Part shown: one piece after another, positions 28,244 through 38,349 of the stretch
How positions within the stretch are numbered: position 1 is the first letter of the stretch
Layout: every line of letters begins with the position of its first letter
NCBI GenBank assembly: GCA_900299235.1
Contig: OMIZ01000030.1
Location: forward strand, 1-63,237
Direction of reading: 5' to 3'
DNA: 63,237 nt
DNA from: Actinomycetota bacterium
GTDB lineage: Bacteria; Actinomycetota; Thermoleophilia; Gaiellales; Gaiellaceae
Notes under the pieces: generated by a model
The model's input: only the letters and a program-made list of their open reading frames with translations
Told to the model about the DNA's origin: nothing
The model's database searches: none
Position numbers and translations under genes: made by a program

Positions 28244-31200
28244 GCCGCGCCTCCTACGTGTGCGCCACGCCGGGTGCGGCGAAGCTCTTCTGTTGCAGAT
28301 TCATCGACGTGTCCCGCCCGATCGACGACCACGCCGTAGAGGTCGTGGGCCGCCGTAACCGACACCTTCCCGTTCAACACATCGCGCGCGACAGCCATCG
28401 GCTCGCGATCGAGCGGGTCGCCGTGGCCGCCGCCTCCTGCCTGTCGGTGGTGGAACCGATCGCCTGGCTGCAGCAGCCCGGCGAACATCGGCTTCTCGTT
28501 CTCGATCGAGCCATCGGTACGGACGATCGTGTTCGCAGACGGCGCACCCGAATGGCCACCCGCAAGCCCGTACGGGTGATGGATCTGGCGGTCGGAGCGC
28601 ACGTGGAGGTTCGTATCGGGCACGAGCACCTCCCAGATCCGCTCAACAGCAAGGCCTCCACGGAACCGCCCAGCACCACCGGAGTCACGCACGAGGCCGT
28701 AGCGGACGATCCGAATCGGCCATTCGGCCTCAGCGATCTCGATCGAAATGTTCGCGATGCTCGCGCAGGGATTGGCGAGGCCATCGTTACCGTCGGCGAT
28801 TGGACGCCCACCCCACGTGCCCACAACGAGCTCGTTGTAGACCCATGCGCGATCGCCGCCCTGGTAGCCGGTGAAGAACGCGTTCGTGCTTCCACCCTCA
28901 CCAGCCGCGGGAACGCGATCGGGGATGATCTGGGCGAGCGCACCGTTCATCACGTCCGAGACTCGGTAGCCCGAGATTCCACGCATTGACGAAGCGCCCG
29001 GCATCAACACGTGCATCACCGTTCCCGGCTTCGTCACCACGGTCACCGGCCTGGTCGCGCCACCGGTGCACGGGATATCGCCTTCGCAGGCAGCCATGAT
29101 CGTGTGGTAGACCGCGGCCTCGGCAAACGAGGGCGTGCAGTTCAACGATCCACGCACCATCGGATCGGAACGTGAGAAGTCAGCGGTGAGGTGATTCCCA
29201 TCGACTGTCAGGTCGACAACGAACTTCACCTCGTTCACCTCGATGCCGTCGGAGTCGAGGTAGTCGGTGAACGTCACGGTGCCGTCGGGCCACTTCTCGA
29301 TCTCCTTCCGCAGAAGCGCCTCGGTGTGGTCGAGCAGCCCGGCCATCAAACCCTGGAGCGCCTCGCGCCCGTAGCGAGCAGCAAGCTCTTGCAGGCTCCT
29401 CTCGCCCATGTTGCAGGCAGCGACCTGCGCTGAGAGATCGCCAATCATCTCGTGCGGGATCCGCACGTTCGCCCGGAAGATGTCCCACAACGCCTCGACG
29501 GGCTCGCCCTTGTCGATCAGCTTGAGCCACGGCACCCGGAGCCCCTCCTGGAAGACCTCGGTCGAGTCGCAGGCCGCAGTACCCGGAACGCGCCCGCCGA
29601 GGTCACCATGATGGGCGACCGTCACCGAGAAGCCGATGAGTGCGCCGTCGTCAGCAAACGCGGGCTTCGCCACGAAGACATCGGGCGTATGGCTCGCACC
29701 GTCGAACGGGTCGTTGACGACGTACACGTCGCCCGGCTCAAACCGGCCGGCGTACTTGGCAAACAGGCTGCGCATCGCGCACGGAATCGAGCCGAGCTGC
29801 AGCGGGATCGTCACGGCCTGAGCAACCGTCTCGCCCTTCTCGTTGCAGAGCGCGGCGGAGTAGTCCATCGCGTCGCGCACGATCGCCGAGTGTGCGGTGC
29901 GGAAGATCGTCGTCGCCATCTCGTCGGCGGCGGTCTCAAGTGCGTTCGCGACAAGGCGTGAGGCAATCGAGTCAGAGTGCCCCTCGGCGGGTGCTGGCTC
30001 ACCCGCAACCTCGACATGCGTGAGCACAAGCGCCTCGGTCTGGTCGTCGAACGCGACGCTCCAACCCGGCGGCACGACGACCGTCGTGTCGTACTCATCA
30101 ACGAGGAGCGGCCCCATCACGGTTTCGCCGCGAAGTGAGGCGCGTGAGCGGACGGGGGCCTCGATCGTGCCGTGACCCACGCCGAAGTCGGCGAGGCGCG
30201 TGCGCCCCTCTCGGGTGTCGGCCTCTCGTGCGAGCGCAAACGGCGGCTGAGCAGGACCAAGGGCCACAAGGCGCACGGCGCGAATGTCGACAGGCGAGCC
30301 CTCTTCGAGGCGCGTGCCGTACATGCGCTCGTGCTCGTCCTCAAATCGTCGAACAAGGTCATTGCAGGTCTCGACGGTGAGGTCGCCCGAGAAGTCGAGC
30401 TGGACGCTCCAGTTCTGGCCGCGGTAGCGCACGTCGGCGATCCGCTGCCACTCTGGCTCGGCACCCTGGATCAGCGGTGCGAGTGTCGAGCGCATCTCGC
30501 CATCGAGTCGCCCGAGCTCGGCGAGATCAGGTTCGCGGGCGCTGATCTTGCAGAAGCGCACGTCGTGGTACTCGGGGCGCGCGAAAAGAAGACCCGCCGC
30601 GGAGAAGAGTCCGGCGAGCGGCGGCACAACGGCGGTCTTCACCCCAAGCGATGCAGCAAGCGCAGCCGCATGCACTGGACCCGAGCCGCCGTAGGCAAGC
30701 AGAACAAAGTCGGAAGGGTCACGGCCCTTCTCGGTCGACACTGCCCGCAGCGCACGCATCGTCGCGGCGTTCGCGAGCTCGTGAATACCGCGAGCCGCTT
30801 CGAGGGTTGAGACGCCAAGCGCCCCGCCGAGGCGGCCAAGCGCCTCCTCGGCACGATCGCGAGAGACAGTCAGATCACCAGAGGCAAGCGGGCCGGTTGG
30901 GATGTAGCCGAGGTAGACGTTCGCGTCGGTCACCGTCGGCTCGGTTCCACCGAGGCCGTAACAGGCCGGGCCAGGTGAGGCACCTGCACTGCGCGGGCCG
31001 ACATGCAGACCCCCCGCGGCATCGAGCCAGGCGATCGAGCCACCGCCAGCACCGATCTCGGCGATATCGATCGTCGGGATGCGGATGAGCTCGCCACTTC
31101 CCTTCAGCAGTCGAGAGCCGGCCGAGAGGGCAGCGCCGACCTCGTACTCAAGGCTGCGCGACACACGTCCACCCTCGACAAGCGATGCCTTCGCAGTCGT

Positions 31201-32061
31201 CCCACCCATGTCGAACGTGATCACGTTCTCGTGGCCGAGCGCTTCGGCGAGCGCAACGGCCGCGACGACGCCTGCGGCCGGGCCGGACTCGAGGGCGTAC
31301 ACCGGTCGGCGCGAGGCGTCATCGTCGGTCATCACACCGCCCGAGCTCTGCATGATCGAGAGCGGAGCGGTAATCCCAGCCGCATCGAGACCCGAACGGA
31401 TCTGCGACACGTAGTTGCTCATCAGCGGCCGGACGTACGCGTTCACGACGGTGGTTGCCGTGCGCTCGTACTCCAGCTGCTCCCGGAGGATCTCGCTCGA
31501 CAGCGACACCGGAACATCCGGCAGCGCCGCGCGCAGGATCTCGCCGACCCGCTGCTCATGCGCCGGATGCAGGTGCGCATGCAGAAGGCAGACCGCCACG
31601 CTCTCAACACCCGCCTGGCGCATCCGCGTGGCGAGAGCGATCACCGCGGCCTCATCGAGCGCCACAGCGACGGTTCCATCAACCAGCATCCGCTCGGGCA
31701 CCTCAAAGCGGAGATGCCGTTCGACGAGCGTCGGGGGCTTCGTCCAGAAGTAGTCGTAGAGGTGCGGCATCCGCATCCGCCGCAGCTCCAGAATGTCGCG
31801 GAAACCCTCGGTCGTGACGATCGCCGTCTTTGCCCCGCGATGCTCAAGCACCGCGTTCGTCGCGACGGTCGTGCCGTGGATGATCGCGGCGATACCGCTC
31901 GGATCGTCACCCGCGAGCTGTGACACAGCGCCGACGACTGCACGGTCGTAGTTCGGTGGCGTCGACAGGACTTTCGTGAACGACACGCGCCCATCGAGAT
32001 CGAGCTGAATCACGTCGGTGAACGTGCCCCCGACATCTGCACCTACCCGCGCCCCGCTCAC
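28240..32061 (-). CDS. fused ATP-dependent hydantoinase/oxoprolinase (HyuA-HyuB single polypeptide)
   Basis: HyuA part: VGADVGGTFTDVIQLD...HGTTVATNAVLEHRGAKTAIVTTEGFRD...FDMGGTTAKASL; HyuB part: VANALETAADEMATTIFRTAHSAIVRDAMDYSAALCNEKGETVAQ...VVNDPFDGASHTPDVF...GGGGHGDPLDREP. GTG 32061 start. Confidence 0.92.
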   Translation of the reverse strand: MSGARVGADVGGTFTDVIQLDLDGRVSFTKVLSTPPNYDRAVVGAVSQLAGDDPSGIAAIIHGTTVATNAVLEHRGAKTAIVTTEGFRDILELRRMRMPHLYDYFWTKPPTLVERHLRFEVPERMLVDGTVAVALDEAAVIALATRMRQAGVESVAVCLLHAHLHPAHEQRVGEILRAALPDVPVSLSSEILREQLEYERTATTVVNAYVRPLMSNYVSQIRSGLDAAGITAPLSIMQSSGGVMTDDDASRRPVYALESGPAAGVVAAVALAEALGHENVITFDMGGTTAKASLVEGGRVSRSLEYEVGAALSAGSRLLKGSGELIRIPTIDIAEIGAGGGSIAWLDAAGGLHVGPRSAGASPGPACYGLGGTEPTVTDANVYLGYIPTGPLASGDLTVSRDRAEEALGRLGGALGVSTLEAARGIHELANAATMRALRAVSTEKGRDPSDFVLLAYGGSGPVHAAALAASLGVKTAVVPPLAGLFSAAGLLFARPEYHDVRFCKISAREPDLAELGRLDGEMRSTLAPLIQGAEPEWQRIADVRYRGQNWSVQLDFSGDLTVETCNDLVRRFEDEHERMYGTRLEEGSPVDIRAVRLVALGPAQPPFALAREADTREGRTRLADFGVGHGTIEAPVRSRASLRGETVMGPLLVDEYDTTVVVPPGWSVAFDDQTEALVLTHVEVAGEPAPAEGHSDSIASRLVANALETAADEMATTIFRTAHSAIVRDAMDYSAALCNEKGETVAQAVTIPLQLGSIPCAMRSLFAKYAGRFEPGDVYVVNDPFDGASHTPDVFVAKPAFADDGALIGFSVTVAHHGDLGGRVPGTAACDSTEVFQEGLRVPWLKLIDKGEPVEALWDIFRANVRIPHEMIGDLSAQVAACNMGERSLQELAARYGREALQGLMAGLLDHTEALLRKEIEKWPDGTVTFTDYLDSDGIEVNEVKFVVDLTVDGNHLTADFSRSDPMVRGSLNCTPSFAEAAVYHTIMAACEGDIPCTGGATRPVTVVTKPGTVMHVLMPGASSMRGISGYRVSDVMNGALAQIIPDRVPAAGEGGSTNAFFTGYQGGDRAWVYNELVVGTWGGRPIADGNDGLANPCASIANISIEIAEAEWPIRIVRYGLVRDSGGAGRFRGGLAVERIWEVLVPDTNLHVRSDRQIHHPYGLAGGHSGAPSANTIVRTDGSIENEKPMFAGLLQPGDRFHHRQAGGGGHGDPLDREPMAVARDVLNGKVSVTAAHDLYGVVVDRAGHVDESATEELRRTRRGAHVGGAA

Positions 32062-32777
32062 TACGCCATGTCCTCGACTTCCGAAGGCAGTGATGGCGCC
32101 GCGGTTGCGACCGCCCACCGGATGCTGTCTTGCACAACGGCCTCGGCCTGGTCGGGGTCGCGCGCCTCACACGCCTCGAAGAACACGTGGTAGTTGCCGA
32201 CCGAACGCCCGAACCGCTCGGGACTCGACAGGACAAGTCGGTGGTATCGGTCGCCCCGCCAGAAGAGCCGCTCAACCTCGGCGACAAGCCGGGTACGGCC
32301 CGACGCGAGGTAACAGATCGAGTGGAAGTCCCAGCGGGCGCTCAGGTAGTCGTCGACGGCCATTGCCTCGGCGTAGGAGTCGAGATCGTCGAGCAGGGCA
32401 CGCATCGCTTCGAGGTCGGAGTCGCTCACACGCGGTGCGCCGGCCCGTGCCGCGAGACCCTCAAGGCCGTAGCGCGCGGCGTAGAGCTCTTCGAGGTCTT
32501 CGCGCGTCAGACGGCTGACGACCGCGCGACCCGTCTCACCGACAGCGACGAGCCCGTCACGCTCAAGCTCCATGAGCGCGAGACGGACGGGGGTCTGTGA
32601 CACGCCGAGCCGCTCGGCGAGCTCGCGTTGCACGAGCGGAGTGCCTGCCGGGAGCTTGCCGGTGACGATCATCTCGCGCAGCGTCTGCGCCACGCGGTGC
32701 TCAACCGACGTCCGGGCAATCGGGGCAATCGCCTCAAGCGGCTCAGCGGGCAGATCGATTTCGAATCCGGACTTCAC
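32061..32777 (-). CDS. GntR family (FCD subfamily) transcriptional regulator 1
   Basis: VAQTLREMIVTGKLPAGTPLVQRELAERLGVSQTPVRLALMELERDGLV plus alpha-helical FCD domain. Confidence 0.93.
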   Translation of the reverse strand: MKSGFEIDLPAEPLEAIAPIARTSVEHRVAQTLREMIVTGKLPAGTPLVQRELAERLGVSQTPVRLALMELERDGLVAVGETGRAVVSRLTREDLEELYAARYGLEGLAARAGAPRVSDSDLEAMRALLDDLDSYAEAMAVDDYLSARWDFHSICYLASGRTRLVAEVERLFWRGDRYHRLVLSSPERFGRSVGNYHVFFEACEARDPDQAEAVVQDSIRWAVATAAPSLPSEVEDMA

Positions 32778-32841
32778 CTTTTTGGGTGTCCCCTGTTATG
32801 CTCGCGCCGCGATTTGCGATTTCATATCGCGACCTTACCGC

Positions 32842-34902
32842 ATGAGCCACCCAGAACACAACGCCCGCATTGGTGTCGACGTCGGAGGAACGTTTACCGA
32901 CGTGATCCTGCAGGCCCAGGACGGCTCAGCCACGATTCGCAAGCTGCTCTCAACGCCCCCAAACTACGACGCCGCCGTGGTTGAGGCCGTCGCAGGCATG
33001 CAGCAGACGGGCCGCACCGTGACCGGTGTCGTGCACGGAACGACGGTGGCCACCAACGCCGTTCTTGAGCATCGCGGCGCCAAGACAGCGCTCCTCACCA
33101 CCCACGGCTTCCGCGATGTCCTTGAGCTCCGCCGCCTGCGCATTCCCCACATGTACGACTCGTTCTGGCAGAAGCCCGAGCCGCTCGTACCGCGCCGCCT
33201 GCGCTTCGAGGCCCGCGAGCGCGTGGCAGCCGACGGCCAGATCCTCGCAGCGCTCGATCCCGCCGAAGTCCGACTGATTGCCGCCCAGATGCGCGATGCG
33301 GGCGTCGAGTCGGTGGCGGTCTGCTTCCTGCACTCCTACCGCTTCCCCGAGCACGAGCAGCTCGCCGGCGCAGTGCTTGCCGAGGAGCTGCCGGGCGTGA
33401 CGATCTCGCTCTCCAGCGAGATCCTGCGCGAGCAGCGTGAGTACGAGCGCACGGCAACCACCGTCGTCAATGCGTACGTTCGCCCGCTCATGGGGCGGTA
33501 CGTCGCTGACATCCGCCGCGGACTTGACTACGGCGGCGTCGAGGCGCCGCTCACGATCATGCAGAGCTCGGGCGGCGTGATGAGCGCCGACGATGCGACC
33601 CACCGCCCTGTTCTCGCGCTCGAGTCAGGCCCTGCCGCAGGTGTCGTGGCTGCGCTCGGAATGGCGCGCCGTCTTGGCTACGCGAACGCGATCGCTTTCG
33701 ACATGGGCGGCACCACAGCAAAGGCCTCACTGATCGAGGACGGTGCGGTGTCGCGCGGCCGCGAGTATGAAGCTGGCGGCTCCCTCTCGGCGGGTAGCCG
33801 CCTGATGCGCGGCTCGGGTGAGCTTCTGCGTATCCCGACAATCGACATCGCCGAGGTCGGCGCGGGCGGTGGATCGCTTGCATGGCTCGACGCCGCGGGC
33901 GGGTTGCAGGTGGGCCCGCGCAGCGCAGGCGCCTCGCCTGGGCCTGCCTGTTACGGCCGTGGCGGAACGGAGCCGGCAGTTACTGACGCGAACGTCTACC
34001 TCGGCTACATGCCGGCCGGGGCTGTTGCTGACGGCCAGATCACGATCTCGCGCGACCTCGCCGAGCAGGCACTCACCCGCATTGCCGAGCCACTCGGCCT
34101 GTCGTTGCAGGATGGCGCCGCCGGGATCCACGCGATCGCGAATTCGCGGATGACGCGCGCGCTCCGGTCGGTCTCGTCGGAAAAAGGCCGGGATCCACGC
34201 GAGTTCGCGCTCATCGCCTATGGCGGCGCCGGGCCTGTCCACGCCGTGGGACTCGCCGAAGAGCTCGGTTGCCGCACCGTTCTTGTGCCAGCACTTGCAG
34301 GTCTCTTCAGCGCGCTCGGACTGCTCTTTGCCCGGCCGGAGTTCCACGACGTCTTCACCTGTCACCTCGACGCGCGCACCGTCGACCCGACGCTCGTCAC
34401 CGACGTCTTCGCCGACCTCGAGACCCGCCTCGCACCCCAGCTTCACGGCGCCGCGCCCGAGTGGATCCGCTCAGCCGAGCTGCGCTACGGCGGCCAGACG
34501 TGGGAGGTCGAAGTCAACCTTCCGAATGGCCGCATTACGCGCGAACTGCTGAACGAGTTGATCGATCGCTTCGAGGCAGAGCACGAGCGGCTCTACGGGG
34601 TGAAGGGCCAGGACGACTCCCCGGTTGAGATCCGCGCGCTCCGCCTCGCCGGGCTCGGCCCGTCAAACGCCGTCGACCGGCTGGAGGTCGGCGATACGAC
34701 GCCGATCCGCGAGGCGACCCGACGCGCATTCCTTGGCGGCGACTGGCTTGACGTTCCCGTGCGCACGCGATCGTCGGTCGGTGAGACACCCGAGCCCGGG
34801 CCGATGCTGATCGACGAGTACGACACCACCGTTGTCGTGCGCCCCGGCTGGACTGCACGGCGTGATGCAACGACCGAGACGCTCGTCCTGGAGCGCCCAT
34901 GA
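32842..34902 (+). CDS. hydantoinase/oxoprolinase subunit A
   Basis: MSHPEHNARIGVDVGGTFTDVILQAQDG...HGTTVATNAVLEHRGAKTALLTTHGFRDVLELRRLRIPHMYDSFW; ATG 32842 (listed ORF from 32572 is over-extended). Confidence 0.93.
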   Translation: MSHPEHNARIGVDVGGTFTDVILQAQDGSATIRKLLSTPPNYDAAVVEAVAGMQQTGRTVTGVVHGTTVATNAVLEHRGAKTALLTTHGFRDVLELRRLRIPHMYDSFWQKPEPLVPRRLRFEARERVAADGQILAALDPAEVRLIAAQMRDAGVESVAVCFLHSYRFPEHEQLAGAVLAEELPGVTISLSSEILREQREYERTATTVVNAYVRPLMGRYVADIRRGLDYGGVEAPLTIMQSSGGVMSADDATHRPVLALESGPAAGVVAALGMARRLGYANAIAFDMGGTTAKASLIEDGAVSRGREYEAGGSLSAGSRLMRGSGELLRIPTIDIAEVGAGGGSLAWLDAAGGLQVGPRSAGASPGPACYGRGGTEPAVTDANVYLGYMPAGAVADGQITISRDLAEQALTRIAEPLGLSLQDGAAGIHAIANSRMTRALRSVSSEKGRDPREFALIAYGGAGPVHAVGLAEELGCRTVLVPALAGLFSALGLLFARPEFHDVFTCHLDARTVDPTLVTDVFADLETRLAPQLHGAAPEWIRSAELRYGGQTWEVEVNLPNGRITRELLNELIDRFEAEHERLYGVKGQDDSPVEIRALRLAGLGPSNAVDRLEVGDTTPIREATRRAFLGGDWLDVPVRTRSSVGETPEPGPMLIDEYDTTVVVRPGWTARRDATTETLVLERP

Positions 34903-36632
34903 GCGAGAACGCTGTAATCGACCCCGTGACGATGCAGATCGTCGGCAACGCGCTCGCGTCGATCGCCGACGAGATGGCAACGACGATCTTCCGCACCGCA
35001 CACTCCACCGTAGTCCGCGACGGCATGGACTTCTCGGCAGCGCTCTGCGACGCGCGCGGCGAGACCGTTGCGCAGGCAGTCACCGTGCCGTTCCACCTGG
35101 GATCGGTTCCTGTCGCGATGGATCACCTGCTCGCGAAGTGGGGCGACAAGATGCGCCCCGGCGACGTCTTCGTGATGAACGACCCGTTCGACGGCGGCAT
35201 CCACCTGCAGGACATCTTCATCTTCCGCCCGGTGTTCTACGAGGAGACGCTGATCGGCTTTGCGACCACGACCGCCCACCACGGCGACGTCGGCGGCCGC
35301 CTTCCCGGCTCGGCCGCGTGCGACAACACCGAGATCTTCCAGGAGGGCATTCGCCTGCCGTGGCTGCGGCTCTTCGACCGCGGCGAGCCCGTCGAGCCCG
35401 TGTTCGAGGTGATCAAGGCGAACGTGCGCATCCCGCGCATGACCCTCGGCGACATGTCGGCCCAGATTGCAGCGACAACCGTTGCCGAGCGCGCGCTCCA
35501 AGAACTCGCCGCGCGGTACGGGGTCGAAGGCCTCGCAAACCTGATGAATGGGCTGATCGAACACACCGAGAAGCTCGTTCGGCAGGAGATCGCCGCCTGG
35601 CCCGACGGAACTGCGAGCTTCACCGACTACCTCGACTCCGACGGAATCGAGCGACGGGACGTGAAGATCCACGCGACGGTCACGATCCACGGCGACGAGG
35701 TGACAGCCGACCTCACAGAGTCGGCCCCGATGGTGCGTGGTTCGCTGAACAGCACGCGATCGTTCGTCCAGGCCTGTGTCTACCAGGCCGTTCGTGCGGC
35801 GCTTGAGGTCGAGGTGCCGAACACCTCAGGGGCGTTCCGCCCGATCACGGTGCTGACGAAGCCCGGCACGGTCGCAGAGGTTGTCATGCCTGGCGCATCC
35901 TCGATGCGCGGCGTCACCGGCTTCCGGGTGCTCGATGCGGTGCAGGGCGCACTCGCCCAGCTGATCCCCTCGCGCGTAGGCGCCGCCGGCGAAGGTGGCA
36001 ACACGCTCGCCGTCTTCGGCGCCGATCGCCCCGATGGCTCAGGCCGCTACATCTTCTACGAGCTCGTCGTCGGCACCTGGGGCGCAACACCGCGCAACGA
36101 CGGCAACGACGGCCTCACGAACCCCGCAAGCCTCGCAGCGAACATCCCGGTGGAGGTCGCGGAGTCGGAGTTCCCGATCTTCGTCGAACGCTACGGCCTT
36201 GTCGCCGACTCCGGCGGTGCCGGCCTCTACCGCGGCGGTCTGGCAATCGAGCGCTCATGGCGCTGCCTCACGCCCGAAACGTCGCTGATCGTGCGCTCCG
36301 ACCGCGCCGCCCACGCGCCGTACGGCCTGCAGGGCGGTACGCCTGGCTCGCTCTCGTCCAACATCCTCGTCTCACCCGACGGCAGCGAACGCCGCCTGCC
36401 GTCGATGTTCTCGATGACGATCGGCGAAGGCGACCTGTACATCCACCACACCGCAGGCGGCGGAGGTTGGGGCAACCCGCTCGACCGCGACCCTACCGAT
36501 GTTGCTGACGACGTGATCGACGGAAAGGTCAGCCGGCAGGCGGCACTGACCGAGTACGGCGTCATCCTCCACGACGACCTCACTGTCGACGTTGCGTCGA
36601 CCGCAAAGGAGCGAGATGGCCGACGGAACTGA
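34899..36632 (+). CDS. hydantoinase/oxoprolinase subunit B
   Basis: IDPVTMQIVGNALASIADEMATTIFRTAHSTVVRDGMDFSAALCDARGETVAQAVTVPFHLGS...VMNDPFDGGIHLQDIF; 4-bp overlap with A. Confidence 0.93.
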   Translation: MSENAVIDPVTMQIVGNALASIADEMATTIFRTAHSTVVRDGMDFSAALCDARGETVAQAVTVPFHLGSVPVAMDHLLAKWGDKMRPGDVFVMNDPFDGGIHLQDIFIFRPVFYEETLIGFATTTAHHGDVGGRLPGSAACDNTEIFQEGIRLPWLRLFDRGEPVEPVFEVIKANVRIPRMTLGDMSAQIAATTVAERALQELAARYGVEGLANLMNGLIEHTEKLVRQEIAAWPDGTASFTDYLDSDGIERRDVKIHATVTIHGDEVTADLTESAPMVRGSLNSTRSFVQACVYQAVRAALEVEVPNTSGAFRPITVLTKPGTVAEVVMPGASSMRGVTGFRVLDAVQGALAQLIPSRVGAAGEGGNTLAVFGADRPDGSGRYIFYELVVGTWGATPRNDGNDGLTNPASLAANIPVEVAESEFPIFVERYGLVADSGGAGLYRGGLAIERSWRCLTPETSLIVRSDRAAHAPYGLQGGTPGSLSSNILVSPDGSERRLPSMFSMTIGEGDLYIHHTAGGGGWGNPLDRDPTDVADDVIDGKVSRQAALTEYGVILHDDLTVDVASTAKERDGRRN

Positions 36633-38349
36633 CCGAGTCGGGATCGACCCGATCACCTTCGAGGTGATCCGCAACGCCCTGATCGCAGCGACCGACGAGA
36701 TGGTGCTCGCCCTGCGTAAGAGCGCTTACTCCACAAATATCAAGACACGCTCCGACTTCTCGACGTGCTTCTTCGACGCCCAGCTCCGCGCTGTCGCCCA
36801 GGGTTTCACCCAGCCCGTGCACCTCGGCTCGATGGTCGAGCAGACGCCACGGGCGATCCTCGATTTCGGCCCCGAAAATCTCGGTCCGGGCGATGTGATC
36901 ATCACCAACGACCCGTACCCGAGCGGCGTCCACCTGAACGACATCTCGCTGATCTCGCCGGTGTTTGCCGAGGGCGAGCTGATCGGCTACGTCGCGAACA
37001 TCGCCCACCACGTTGATGTCGGTGGCGGCGCTCCCGCAAGCGTCGGCGCGTTCCGGGAGGTCTTTCAGGAGGGTGTCATCATCCCGCCCGTCCGCATCGT
37101 CGAAGCCGGAGTGATCGTTGAGGACGTCTTCCGACTCCTGCTCGCCCAGATCCGCTCAAAGCACGAGACCGGCGGCGACCTGCGCGCCCAGGTCGCGGCC
37201 AACAACACCGGTGTCCGCCGCATTCAGGCTCTCGTTGAGCGCCACGGGCGCGAGACGATCGTGCGCACGATGGACGAGCTCCTCGACTACACCGAGCGCC
37301 GAGCCCGAGCCGAGCTCGCAGCGCTGCCACACGGTGTGTACGAGGCGACGGGCTTTATCGATACCGACGGCTACACCGACGAGGTCGTGAACCTGAAGGC
37401 GCGTGTCGAGTTGCGCCCCGACGGGGTGACCTTTGACATGGACGGCTGCGATCCCCAGCGTCGCGCTCCCGTGAACTCGACGTACGCGCAGACGTTCTCG
37501 GCCTGCGCCTACGCGGTCAAGTGTCTGATCGACCCGGATACGCCTGTCAACGACGGCTTCTATCGCCTGATCACTGTCGATGCACCGAAGGGCACGGTGG
37601 CGAACTGCACCTGGCCCGCCCCGGTCGTCGGCGGTTGGGAGACGCAAACGCGGCTCGTCGACGTGATTTTCAAGGCGCTGCTGCCCTCACTTCCTGACCG
37701 TCTGCCAGCAGGCACCAAGGCGATGATGTGCCACGCGGGCTTCGGTGGCGTCGACCCCGTGACCGGCGAGTACTACTGCTTCCTGGAGACGTTCGGTGGT
37801 GGCTACGGCGGACGTTCACGCAGCGACGGCCCCGATGCGGTGCAGACCCATGGTCAGAACACCGAGAACGCACCGATCGAGGAGACCGAGCTGAACTATC
37901 CGGTGCAGATCGATCGCCTCTCGCTCGTCGAGGACTCCGACGGCCCCGGCAAGTACCGCGGCGGCCTCGGGCTGCGTAAGGACTTCCGCTTCGATCGCCC
38001 AACCACGTTCACCGTGCTTGCCGACCGCACAAAGGCGGGTCCGTGGGGTGCGATGGGAGGCCTTGCCGGGAAGCCATCCGAGTACATCCTGATCCGGGAC
38101 GGTGTCGAGACGATCCTCGAACCAAAGAGCACCGTCGATCTCTTGGCCGGTGACGTGATCAGCTACCGCACCTGCGGCGGCGGCGGCTACGGCAGCCCAG
38201 CCGAACGCGATCCCGCTGACGTTCTTCGCGACGTCCTTGAAGGGAAGGTCAGCGTGCAGCGCGCCCGGGACGTCTACCGCGTCGCACTCACCGCTGACGG
38301 CCGAGACATTGATCAAGCGACCACAAGCGAACTGCGGAGGACAGCATGA
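36616..38349 (+). CDS. hydantoinase B family protein (tandem copy 1)
   Basis: IDPITFEVIRNALIAATDEMVLALRKSAYSTNIKTRSDFSTCFFDAQLRAVAQGFTQPVHLGSMVEQTPRAIL; ATG 36616. Confidence 0.92.
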   Translation: MADGTDRVGIDPITFEVIRNALIAATDEMVLALRKSAYSTNIKTRSDFSTCFFDAQLRAVAQGFTQPVHLGSMVEQTPRAILDFGPENLGPGDVIITNDPYPSGVHLNDISLISPVFAEGELIGYVANIAHHVDVGGGAPASVGAFREVFQEGVIIPPVRIVEAGVIVEDVFRLLLAQIRSKHETGGDLRAQVAANNTGVRRIQALVERHGRETIVRTMDELLDYTERRARAELAALPHGVYEATGFIDTDGYTDEVVNLKARVELRPDGVTFDMDGCDPQRRAPVNSTYAQTFSACAYAVKCLIDPDTPVNDGFYRLITVDAPKGTVANCTWPAPVVGGWETQTRLVDVIFKALLPSLPDRLPAGTKAMMCHAGFGGVDPVTGEYYCFLETFGGGYGGRSRSDGPDAVQTHGQNTENAPIEETELNYPVQIDRLSLVEDSDGPGKYRGGLGLRKDFRFDRPTTFTVLADRTKAGPWGAMGGLAGKPSEYILIRDGVETILEPKSTVDLLAGDVISYRTCGGGGYGSPAERDPADVLRDVLEGKVSVQRARDVYRVALTADGRDIDQATTSELRRTA

